Shown: positions 33,623-41,029 of the stretch, in pieces
Layout: every line of letters starts with the position of its first letter
Position numbering within the stretch: the stretch's first letter is position 1
Assembly: GCF_009749525.1 (NCBI RefSeq)
Contig: NZ_WOAC01000013.1
Location: forward strand, 124,001-188,000
DNA: 64,000 bases
Source of the DNA: Mesorhizobium xinjiangense
Lineage (GTDB): Bacteria > Pseudomonadota > Alphaproteobacteria > Rhizobiales > Rhizobiaceae
Direction: 5' to 3'
Notes under the pieces: model-generated
Told to the model about the DNA's origin: nothing
The model's database searches: none
Seen by the model: the letters and a program-made list of their open reading frames with translations, nothing else
Translations under genes and position numbers: made by a program

Positions 33623-34684
33623 ATGGATACTTTCATCTACAACGCCGCGCCCGGCCGCGTGATCTTCGCCTCCGGCGCGCTTGAACGGGTAGGCGACGAG
33701 ATCGAGCGTCTCGGCTGCAAGCGCGCGCTTATACTTTCGACACCGTTCCAGAAGCCTGATGCGGAGCGTCTCGCTGAGCACCTGGGCAACCTGGGGGCGG
33801 GTGTTTTCGCTGAGGCCGCGATGCATACGCCGGTGGATGTCACGAAACGCGCGATGGCAGCCTTCGAGGCCGCGGGGGCCGATTGTGTCGTGGCGCTCGG
33901 TGGCGGCTCGACTATCGGGCTTGGCAAGGCGATCGCTTGGCGGAACGACACGCCGCAGTTGGTCGTGTCGACGACGTATGCCGGCTCGGAGGTCACCGAC
34001 ATTCTCGGACAAACCGAGGGCGGAAGGAAAACCACGCTCCGCGATCCAAAGATCCGGCCAGAGGTCGTGATCTACGACCCCAACCTGACGCTCGGTCTGC
34101 CCGTCGCGATGAGTGTGGCGAGCGGCCTGAATGCCATGGCCCATGCGGTCGAGGGGCTCTATGCACCCGACGCCAACCCGGTGACATCGCTTATGGCTGT
34201 CGAGGGGCTGCGCGCCCTGCAATCTGCATTGCCGATCATCGTGCGGATGCCGGAGGACATCGACGCGCGCGCCGAGGCGCTCTACGGTGCCTGGCTGTGC
34301 GGCATCGTGCTCGGCTCCGTCGCCATGTCGCTCCATCACAAACTCTGCCACACGCTGGGCGGCGGGTTCGACCTCCCGCATGCAGAGACGCATGCGATCC
34401 TTCTGCCGCACACCGCGGCCTACAACGAGACGGCAGCAAGGGAACGGCTGGCGCCTGCCGCAGCACTCTTCGGCGGTGATCTAGGCGGTGGCCTTCACGA
34501 CTTCGCGGCCGGAATGGGGGCGCCGCTCTCGTTGAAGCACCTCGGCCTGAAGGCCGAAGAGATTGAGCGGGCCGCCGAAATGGCCACCCAGAACCCATAC
34601 GCCAATCCTCGGGAGGTCACGCGCGACGGTATCCTTGAACTGCTGACGCATGCGCATTCAGGAAAACGCCCCACCGCAAGCTGA
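33623..34684 (+). CDS. Maleylacetate reductase
   Basis: This 353-residue iron-type alcohol dehydrogenase family member reduces maleylacetate to 3-oxoadipate. It shows ALGGGSTIGLGKAIAW (NAD-binding GGGS), STTYAGSEVTDILGQTEGG, which is specific to maleylacetate reductases, GLNAMAHAVEGLYAPDANP and LHHKLCHTLGGGFDLPHAET with the conserved histidines. It is full length. Directly upstream of hydroxyquinol dioxygenase, it forms the standard two-gene end of hydroxyquinol and resorcinol pathways. Confidence 0.95.
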   Translation: MDTFIYNAAPGRVIFASGALERVGDEIERLGCKRALILSTPFQKPDAERLAEHLGNLGAGVFAEAAMHTPVDVTKRAMAAFEAAGADCVVALGGGSTIGLGKAIAWRNDTPQLVVSTTYAGSEVTDILGQTEGGRKTTLRDPKIRPEVVIYDPNLTLGLPVAMSVASGLNAMAHAVEGLYAPDANPVTSLMAVEGLRALQSALPIIVRMPEDIDARAEALYGAWLCGIVLGSVAMSLHHKLCHTLGGGFDLPHAETHAILLPHTAAYNETAARERLAPAAALFGGDLGGGLHDFAAGMGAPLSLKHLGLKAEEIERAAEMATQNPYANPREVTRDGILELLTHAHSGKRPTAS

Positions 34685-34697
34685 ACGGAACGAGACC

Positions 34698-35555
34698 ATG
34701 ATCGAACATGCCAAGATCGACTATTTCACCGAGGAAGGCTCGGTCGACGCGGTGAACGCGCGGATCTCAGGCGACACGAACGGCCGGTTGGCCGACGTGA
34801 TGCGCAGCCTCGTGACCCACCTCCATGCCTTCATCAAAGACGTGGAAGTCACGCAGGAGGAATGGGCAACGGCCATCGATTTCCTCACGCGCACAGGGCA
34901 GATCTGCGACGACAACCGGCAGGAATACATCCTCCTGTCGGACGTGCTCGGAGTCTCGATGCTGGTGGATGCGATCAACAACCGACGGCCCACGGGAGCG
35001 ACCGAAAACACCGTTCTCGGACCATTTCATGTTGACGGCGCACCGGAGTACCAGATGGGCGCCAGCATTACTCAGGCCGGCGGGCGCGAGACGTGCCTGT
35101 TCGAAGGGAACGTGAAGGACCTCGACGGCAACCCGGTCGAGGGTGCGAAGATCGACGTCTGGTGCGATAGCGAGGACGGCTTCTACGATGTGCAGCAGCC
35201 GGGCGTGCAACCTCGTCACAACAATCGCGGCGTCTTCACCACGGGCCCCGACGGGCGCTACTGGTTCCGCGGCATCAAGCCTGTCTCCTACCCGATCCCC
35301 GACGACGGCCCGGTCGGCCAACTCCTCACGAAGCTCGGCCGCCACCCGTATCGTCCCGCTCACATGCATTTCATAGTCGGCGCACCCGGCTACGACACTG
35401 TCGTCACGCACACTTTCGTCGACGGCGATCCCTACCTGACGTCCGACGCCGTTTTCGGTGTCAAGCGCAGCCTCATCGTGCGGTACGAGCCGGTCACGGA
35501 CGGCAATACGAAATGGCGCGCGGAATATGACTTCGTGCTGCACAGAAGCGAGTAA
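34698..35555 (+). CDS. Hydroxyquinol 1,2-dioxygenase (intradiol)
   Basis: This 285-residue enzyme cleaves 1,2,4-trihydroxybenzene between the vicinal hydroxyls to give maleylacetate. The non-heme iron(III) ligands are visible as Tyr163 (FYDVQ), Tyr198 (VSYPIPDDGPVG), His222 and His224 (RPAHMHF), spaced as in characterised hydroxyquinol dioxygenases. The N-terminal helical dimerisation domain (1-100) and TENTVLGPFHVDGAPE are typical. ATG 34698 is used after GGAACGAG; the longer frame overlaps the previous gene. Confidence 0.95.
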   Translation: MIEHAKIDYFTEEGSVDAVNARISGDTNGRLADVMRSLVTHLHAFIKDVEVTQEEWATAIDFLTRTGQICDDNRQEYILLSDVLGVSMLVDAINNRRPTGATENTVLGPFHVDGAPEYQMGASITQAGGRETCLFEGNVKDLDGNPVEGAKIDVWCDSEDGFYDVQQPGVQPRHNNRGVFTTGPDGRYWFRGIKPVSYPIPDDGPVGQLLTKLGRHPYRPAHMHFIVGAPGYDTVVTHTFVDGDPYLTSDAVFGVKRSLIVRYEPVTDGNTKWRAEYDFVLHRSE

Positions 35556-35566
35556 GGAGGAAAGAC

Positions 35567-36349
35567 ATGGCTGAACACATGGGAGGCGTGGTCGTTACCG
35601 GCGCGGCGCGCGGCATCGGGCTCGCCGTCGCGCGGCACGCGGCGAAAACGGGATACGGCGTCGTCATCGGCGACATCGACGAGACGGCGGGGAAGACCTC
35701 AGCGGAGGAGATCAAGGCCGACGGCGACCAGGCGATCTTCTGCAAGCTCGACGTGACCGACCGCGCGTCCGTGGCCGCGGCAATCAAGGACTGTGAGGAA
35801 GCATTCGGACTTCTACATGGCATGGTCAACAACGCGGGATTCAACCGCCCCATGCCGTTTCTCGAGGCGACCGAGGAGAACTGGACGCAGATCATGGCAG
35901 TCAATGGCCTCGGCGTCCTGATCGGAATGCAGGAATCCGGCAAGGCGATGATCGCGGCAGGCCACAAGGGCAAGATCATCAGCACCGCCTCAATGGCGGG
36001 TCGCGCGGGCTTCGGAGACTTCGCCCCCTACTGCGCGAGCAAGGCCTCGGTCATCAGCCTGACGCAGGCGGCAGCCAAGACGCTCGCGCCCCACGGGATC
36101 TGCGTCAATGCCTTCGGGCCGGGCATCGTCGATACCGAGCTCTGGGACGGTCTCGACCGCGACATGATGGCGATGGGAGCGACATCCAAACCCGGCGAGG
36201 CGATGAGCACCTTTGCCGCAGGCATCCCGCTCGGCCGCGTCTCGCTGCCTGAGGACGTGGCGGGGACCGTCGATTTTCTGTTGTCTCCTGCCTCGGATTA
36301 CATGACCGGCCAGTGCCTGATGATCGACGGCGGGATGATCATGCAATGA
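35567..36349 (+). CDS. Short-chain dehydrogenase/reductase
   Basis: This 260-residue classical SDR has TGAARGIG (about 11-18), NNAG, a catalytic serine in ISTASMAG and YCASK. IGDIDE after strand two suggests NAD. The nearest recognisable group includes acetoin/sorbitol and cyclitol dehydrogenases. AAGGAGG precedes the ATG. It could supply another ring-hydroxyl oxidation before aromatisation to hydroxyquinol. Confidence 0.88.
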   Translation: MAEHMGGVVVTGAARGIGLAVARHAAKTGYGVVIGDIDETAGKTSAEEIKADGDQAIFCKLDVTDRASVAAAIKDCEEAFGLLHGMVNNAGFNRPMPFLEATEENWTQIMAVNGLGVLIGMQESGKAMIAAGHKGKIISTASMAGRAGFGDFAPYCASKASVISLTQAAAKTLAPHGICVNAFGPGIVDTELWDGLDRDMMAMGATSKPGEAMSTFAAGIPLGRVSLPEDVAGTVDFLLSPASDYMTGQCLMIDGGMIMQ

Positions 36350-36375
36350 CCCACCGACAAATTGGGAGAAGTGAC

Positions 36376-37431
36376 TTGAATCAGAAGGGCAGCCCCCGAA
36401 TCGCCTTCGTCGGAACGGGAGCGCAGGGCGCGTCAATTGCCGCCGACTTCGCGGTCGCGGGACTCGACGTGACCTTCATCGATCAGTGGCCCGCGCATGT
36501 GGAGGCAATGAGGGCGAACGGACTGACAGTGAACCTACCAGAGCGCCAGATCCATACGTCGGTCAAAGCTATGCATCTTTGCGAGATCGCCGAGATCAAG
36601 GAACTCTTCGACGTCGTCTTCATGGTCGTGAAAGCCTACGATACCCGCTGGGCCGCCGAGATGATCAAACCGGTGCTGGCCGAGGACGGTTTCATCATCG
36701 GCCTCCAGAACGGCATGACGCACGAGGACATCGCCGGAATCGTCGGGCCGGAACGGACCATCGGCGCAGTGATCGAGATTGCTTCCAACATGTGGGAGCC
36801 CGGGATCACGAACCGCCAGAACGACACAGACGAGTCGTGGTTTGCTCTGGGCGCAGTCGATCCCGCACAGCAGCACCGCGTGGAGGATGTCGCAAAACTC
36901 CTGCGACATTCGGGGACGGTGGAGGTGGTGGACGACATCAAGTCCGCCAAGTGGATGAAGCTCGTTGTGAACGCCGCCGAACTCATCCCCTCGGCGATCA
37001 TCGACACTGCGCTTAGGGAGGCGGCCGAGGACCCTGAATTCCTCGATGTGATGCGCGTTGCTGGCTACGAGGCGATGCAGGCTGCACTGGCGGACGGCGC
37101 CACCATCATGCCGATCATCGGCATGCCGCCCACGATGTCGAACGATCCCGACCGCTACGTGGACCAGATCTTCGACATGGTTCTCAGCACCTTCTCGCGC
37201 GACGACACGCTGACCTGCTCACTGCAGGACTGGCGCAAGGGACGGCGGGCCGAGGTGCAGGAGGTGAACGGCATCGTTGTGGACGTCCTCAAGACGCAGG
37301 GACGCTCGGCGCCGATGAACGACTTGGTCGTGGAGATGGCCCTGGAGATCGAGGCCGGGCGGCGCCGTCCGGGCCTGGAGAATGCCGCGCGCCTGATCGA
37401 GGCGTGTAAAGCGATGGCAGTCGAGGCTTAG
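36376..37431 (+). CDS. Ketopantoate reductase family (ApbA/PanE) oxidoreductase
   Basis: This protein of about 351 residues has IAFVGTGAQGASIA as the NADP Rossmann start, NGMTHEDIAGIVGPERTIGA, and the conserved lysine of the family in KWMKLVVNAAELIPSAI. TTG 36376 is preferred because GGGAGAAG lies just before it and the Rossmann strand follows at once; ATG 36346, overlapping the SDR stop, is an alternative. True pantothenate synthesis is unlikely here. Homologues in catabolic operons reduce or oxidise other 2-oxo or 3-hydroxy acids. Confidence 0.85.
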   Translation: MNQKGSPRIAFVGTGAQGASIAADFAVAGLDVTFIDQWPAHVEAMRANGLTVNLPERQIHTSVKAMHLCEIAEIKELFDVVFMVVKAYDTRWAAEMIKPVLAEDGFIIGLQNGMTHEDIAGIVGPERTIGAVIEIASNMWEPGITNRQNDTDESWFALGAVDPAQQHRVEDVAKLLRHSGTVEVVDDIKSAKWMKLVVNAAELIPSAIIDTALREAAEDPEFLDVMRVAGYEAMQAALADGATIMPIIGMPPTMSNDPDRYVDQIFDMVLSTFSRDDTLTCSLQDWRKGRRAEVQEVNGIVVDVLKTQGRSAPMNDLVVEMALEIEAGRRRPGLENAARLIEACKAMAVEA

Positions 37432-37480
37432 GCGCCAGGCCAGCCGGGGAAATCCAGACTTCGTAGCGGAGGAGAATACA

Positions 37481-37792
37481 ATGACCGAACAACTGACGGT
37501 GATCGCCCATCTCAGGGCACTCGACGGGCAGATCGAGGAGACGAGGGCGTTTCTGCAGGGGCTGATCACGCCCACCCGGGCCGAGCCCGGCTGCGTCGAA
37601 TACTGGCTGCACCAGGACAACGAGGATCCGGCTGAATTCACTTGCTACGAGAACTGGACCAGCCGTGCCGAGTGGGACAAGCACATGGAAATGCCCCATC
37701 TCAAGGAATTCACGAAGGTCAAGGACAAGCTCTTCGAACTTCAGAAGCTTCGACTGATGACGATGATCTGCGGCCCCGAGTCCAAGAGATGA
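37481..37792 (+). CDS. Antibiotic biosynthesis monooxygenase (ABM/YgiN-like) protein
   Basis: This 103-residue protein has the ABM barrel phrases LTVIAHLRALDGQIEETRAF, EPGCVEYWLHQDNEDP, FTCYENWTSRAEWDKHMEM and PHLKEF. Cofactor-free members oxidise quinols and anthrones, and YgiN acts on menadiol. It is a candidate for the missing hydroxylation or quinol step leading to hydroxyquinol, since no flavin or Rieske hydroxylase is encoded in this operon. GGAGGAG precedes the ATG, and the stop overlaps the next start. Confidence 0.87.
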   Translation: MTEQLTVIAHLRALDGQIEETRAFLQGLITPTRAEPGCVEYWLHQDNEDPAEFTCYENWTSRAEWDKHMEMPHLKEFTKVKDKLFELQKLRLMTMICGPESKR

Positions 37793-38316
37793 GCGCCGGT
37801 CTTCCCGGGCTTTACGGCACCGACCATGTCGGTTTCACCGTGCCCGACATCGATGCAGCGACACGCTTTTTCGTCGAAGTCATCGGCTGCGAGGTGGTCT
37901 TCGAAATCGGCCCCTTCGTCGCTGACGACGACTGGATGAAGGCCCATCTCGACGTGCATCCTCGCGCTGTCATCAAGACACTTAGGATGCTCCGCTGCAA
38001 GAACGGGCCGGCCTTCGAGCTCTTCGAATACGATCTCGAGGGGGCCAGGCAGTCGCCTCCCGCGAACAGCGACGTCGGCGCTACCCATCTCGGCTTCATG
38101 GTCGAAGATATGGCCGCAGCGGTTGCGCATCTGAAGGCGCACGGCGTCGAGGTGATGGGCGATCCAACCACGATGACCGAAGGTCCGTCCCAAGGGCTGA
38201 CCTGGGTCTACTTCAAGGCCCCTTGGGATATGCAGCTGGAATTGGTCAGTTATCCGAAGGGCATGGCTGTGACGCAGGCGGACCCCACCGCCCTCTGGTC
38301 GCCGAAGGCCGTCTGA
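37789..38316 (+). CDS. VOC family protein (glyoxalase/bleomycin-resistance/dioxygenase fold)
   Basis: This 175-residue protein has two VOC modules: GTDHVGFTVPDIDAATRFF at the start and THLGFMVEDMAAAVAHL in the second half, ending MQLELVSYPKGM. The histidines after GTD and in ATHLGF and the terminal glutamate are in the metal-ligand places. It is the last gene of the operon, starting inside the ABM stop (ATGA). It could be an isomerase, epimerase or ring-cleavage enzyme; the family alone does not decide. Confidence 0.85.
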   Translation: MSAGLPGLYGTDHVGFTVPDIDAATRFFVEVIGCEVVFEIGPFVADDDWMKAHLDVHPRAVIKTLRMLRCKNGPAFELFEYDLEGARQSPPANSDVGATHLGFMVEDMAAAVAHLKAHGVEVMGDPTTMTEGPSQGLTWVYFKAPWDMQLELVSYPKGMAVTQADPTALWSPKAV

Positions 38317-38838
38317 AGGCCGATAAATCTTCACAACTAGGAGGGCGGCCAAGTGTAACCCCACCTTGTTTGTGAGTAAGACTTTGGCATTCCGTATAGA
38401 ATCTGATTCCGGTTGGGGTCCTGATCGGCGCCGGTTGAGATCGATGGTCAATCCGATTCTGAAATTTGCTCAATGGGATAAGCTCAAATTGTGCAGGGGT
38501 CGCTGTTTGCGCGCCGATACACCGAATTCTATCACTGGGCCAAGGTCGCCGCCGATGTTGCTCGCATCTCCCCGCAGGCGGAAATGGACATCGTGACCGC
38601 GATTGTCGCCGAGGAAGAGCGACGCAGCGGTTCACGTGCGGGTGTGCGTGCCGCTTGCGCGCGGCGCCCGGCAAGGGAAGCTTCGCCGCGGCGGGCGAGA
38701 TCGGCCCGGCCCCGCAAATCTGCCGTGTTGCCCGCCGCGCCCTTGCCCGTCTTGCTCTTCGCGGCGTGCCGATCCTCGTTCCGGAAAGACCGGGAGCGGG
38801 AATCGGATAAGAGGAGCGCGCGAAGGCGCGGGCGAGAT
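38317..38838. other. 522-bp junction between catabolic island and plasmid-type block
   Basis: This stretch holds no complete gene. A plus-strand frame from a GTG at 38491 encodes about 50 ordered residues (SLFARRYTEFYHWAKVAADV, then MDIVTAIVAEEERR) before degenerating into arginine-rich sequence that runs in frame into the next gene. The first part looks like a real protein end or fragment, while the rest looks non-coding. No tRNA or obvious attachment repeat was seen. Confidence 0.45.
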
Positions 38839-39813
38839 ATGGAAAAAGCAGACCTGGAAGAGCTGAGAGGAAAAGTACCCTGCAACGCCGTGCTGGAGCA
38901 GGCAGGGTTTGCGCTCGATCTCAAGGAGAGCAGCCGCAAGGCGATGAAGTATCGCCGTGCCAGCGAGATCATCATCGTCATCCATGACGGCAAGGGCTGG
39001 TTCGATCCCTTGTCCGATGCGAAGGGCGACGTCTTCTCTTTGGTGGAACATCTCGACGGCATTCCTTTTGCCGCCGCGCTCTATTTCGTCGCCGAGCTGG
39101 TCGGCTTCACGCCGTCCGAGCCGATCTGGACACGCGACGCCAGGGACCGCGCGCCCGACCTGACGATCGTGGAACGCTGGCGGGTCCGGCGCAAACCTTG
39201 GCCCGGCTCGGCGACATGGCGCTATCTCCACGACACGCGCCACATCCCTGGGCGTGTCATCCGAAAGGCCATTGCCGCGAACCTCCTGCGCGAAGGCCCG
39301 AAGGGCAGCATGTGGGCCGGCCACACCGATCACGCCGGTCAGGTGACCGGCTGGGAGGAGCGCGGTCCCGATTGGCGCGGCTTCGCGACCGGAGGCGCCA
39401 AGATGCTGTTCCGTCTCGGCCGGTTCGATGCGCCCCGACTTTGTGTCACCGAGGCGGCGATCGACGCCATGAGCCTGGCCGCGATCGAGGACGTTCGCGC
39501 GGATACGCTCTATCTCAGCACCGGCGGCGGCTGGGCCCCGGCCACGGCCGAAGCCCTTCGAACATACGCCCATCGGCCGGGCGCCCATCTTGTGGCGGCC
39601 ACCGACAACAACGCGCAGGGCGAGACATACGCCGGCCGTCTGCGAGACCTTGCGGCCGAGTCAGGAAGCGGGTTCGAGCGGATGTGTCCGCTGGAAGACG
39701 ATTGGAACGCCGAACTGGGAAGGAGTGAGGAATCGAAAGGGAGGGAGAACTCGAAGGGAGACGGCTACCGCATGCCCGCCGGCCGCCTCAAGGGTGACGC
39801 TTCGCCCGGCTGA
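38839..39813 (+). CDS. DUF3991 and Toprim domain protein (plasmid-type)
   Basis: This 324-residue protein has an N-terminal DUF3991 module (about 20-95; NAVLEQAGFALDLKESSRKA, GDVFSLVEHL) and a C-terminal Toprim-like domain (about 190-275; LCVTEAAIDAMSLAAIE, LVAATDNNAQGETYA) with the acidic pair placed for metal binding. Such proteins are common on alphaproteobacterial plasmids and integrative elements and are thought to act in DNA processing, perhaps as primase-like factors. The last 30 residues are low complexity. ATG 38839 is chosen because the upstream extension is arginine-rich and not protein-like. Confidence 0.8.
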   Translation: MEKADLEELRGKVPCNAVLEQAGFALDLKESSRKAMKYRRASEIIIVIHDGKGWFDPLSDAKGDVFSLVEHLDGIPFAAALYFVAELVGFTPSEPIWTRDARDRAPDLTIVERWRVRRKPWPGSATWRYLHDTRHIPGRVIRKAIAANLLREGPKGSMWAGHTDHAGQVTGWEERGPDWRGFATGGAKMLFRLGRFDAPRLCVTEAAIDAMSLAAIEDVRADTLYLSTGGGWAPATAEALRTYAHRPGAHLVAATDNNAQGETYAGRLRDLAAESGSGFERMCPLEDDWNAELGRSEESKGRENSKGDGYRMPAGRLKGDASPG

Positions 39814-39936
39814 CGCCGGCCCTTGACCCGGCCGGACGGAGAGGCGGCCGCTTGAGAGGGGTCCGGAAGGGCTGAAGACGATGGTGAATCGAGAGGATGA
39901 GCCGCGCTCCAGCCCCGGAGGCAAAGGAGCCCACCA

Positions 39937-40536
39937 ATGACCCTCTCTCCCATCCGCAAGATCTATTTCGGAATTGCCGATCGCCGGCAGATGTTCCGTC
40001 TGTTCGATCGCCACGCCCAGCGCCCCTACCGCTGGCAGAACGACGAAGGCGCCCTGTTCGCGGGCGAATGGTTCGAGATCGCCCGGCCCGAACACGACTA
40101 CATGCTCGATATCCTGCCGCCGCTCTGGATGCGCGGTGAGATGTTCGCCCTGGGCGAATTCCTGGCCGGCAGCATCACCAGCGTGTTCTATGCGCTGCGC
40201 ATCAATGGGACGGACCGCTACTTCCATGCCTATTGCGATCTCGCCTGGCCGGGTTCGCCGGTCGAGATGCGCGACGCCATCGTCGAGCGGGAGCGCCGCC
40301 CGGTCAAGGCGATGACCCGCGAGGAGCGCATCGAGCACATCTGGAGCGCCACCGAAGACCGTTATCGCGGCTATGCCGGGCCGAATTTCCGACCCGAGCA
40401 TCGGGGCAAGCGCACCGTCATCGTCTATGGCAGGCATGGAAGCTGTTTCGCGCTGCTGGATCATCTGACCGACGCGCAGATCTCGGAAAAGCTTCCCGTT
40501 CATCTGCGCCACCTGCCGCTGCTCGAGGCCGCGTGA
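39937..40536 (+). CDS. DUF1419 domain protein
   Basis: This 199-residue protein contains MFRLFDRHAQRPYRWQNDEG, EMFALGEFLAGSITSVFYAL and RYFHAYCDLA, which I recognise as DUF1419, a family of unknown function found on rhizobial plasmids and integrative elements. It has no membrane segment or known catalytic motif. It sits between the Toprim and DUF3085 genes, and the three appear to be one transcription unit with short spacers. Confidence 0.78.
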   Translation: MTLSPIRKIYFGIADRRQMFRLFDRHAQRPYRWQNDEGALFAGEWFEIARPEHDYMLDILPPLWMRGEMFALGEFLAGSITSVFYALRINGTDRYFHAYCDLAWPGSPVEMRDAIVERERRPVKAMTREERIEHIWSATEDRYRGYAGPNFRPEHRGKRTVIVYGRHGSCFALLDHLTDAQISEKLPVHLRHLPLLEAA

Positions 40537-40543
40537 GGCCGCC

Positions 40544-40942
40544 ATGTTCACCTTCCCGATCATGGCCGTGCGCAAGGTCATCGCGCGCGGGGAAACCGAC
40601 GCGGCCGCCAATGGCGGCTTCCGCAACCCCTATTACGGCCTGAAACCCGGCCAGGGCGAAAAGCCCGGCCTGTGGCTCGTTGGCGACGACGGCGTCTACA
40701 TCATCTCGAACGGCAAGCTCGCCGATGGCGAGACACCGCTCGTCGTCTATTCCGCCGAATGCCACCGACAAGGCAATCCGGACTGGTGGGACTACAAGCG
40801 CCGCCATTTCGGGGGCGATGACGGCGTCGAATTCATCGATGCCGACCTGCTGATCCCGAGCTTCAACCGGAATTTTGGCGCCACCCATCTGAGGGTGCAC
40901 TCTACCTGCCACGACATCTCGTTCGCGCTGATCACCCGCTGA
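40544..40942 (+). CDS. DUF3085 domain protein
   Basis: This 132-residue protein has the central phrase KPGLWLVGDDGVYIISNGKLAD, typical of DUF3085, a short family of unknown function on alphaproteobacterial mobile DNA. It lies seven bases after the DUF1419 gene. The C-terminal third (DADLLIPSFNRNFGATHLRV) is less conserved, to my knowledge. No function can be assigned. Confidence 0.7.
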   Translation: MFTFPIMAVRKVIARGETDAAANGGFRNPYYGLKPGQGEKPGLWLVGDDGVYIISNGKLADGETPLVVYSAECHRQGNPDWWDYKRRHFGGDDGVEFIDADLLIPSFNRNFGATHLRVHSTCHDISFALITR

Positions 40943-41029
40943 CCCCATCCCGAAACCGTCGCGCGCGTCGCGCCACCGGCAATCCCGGCGGCGGGCGGGC
41001 GTGCATCCCGAACACATGGAGAACAATTA

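Noticed and set aside
31820-34411. 863-codon open frame on the minus strand
   Set aside because: It is antisense to the ABC fusion and the maleylacetate reductase, both of which have clear motifs; the translation is arginine/histidine/aspartate-rich with no recognisable domain.
38491-38838. N-terminal extension of the DUF3991-Toprim protein
   Set aside because: After about 50 ordered residues it becomes arginine/alanine-rich; the family starts near the ATG at 38839. The first part may be a separate fragment.
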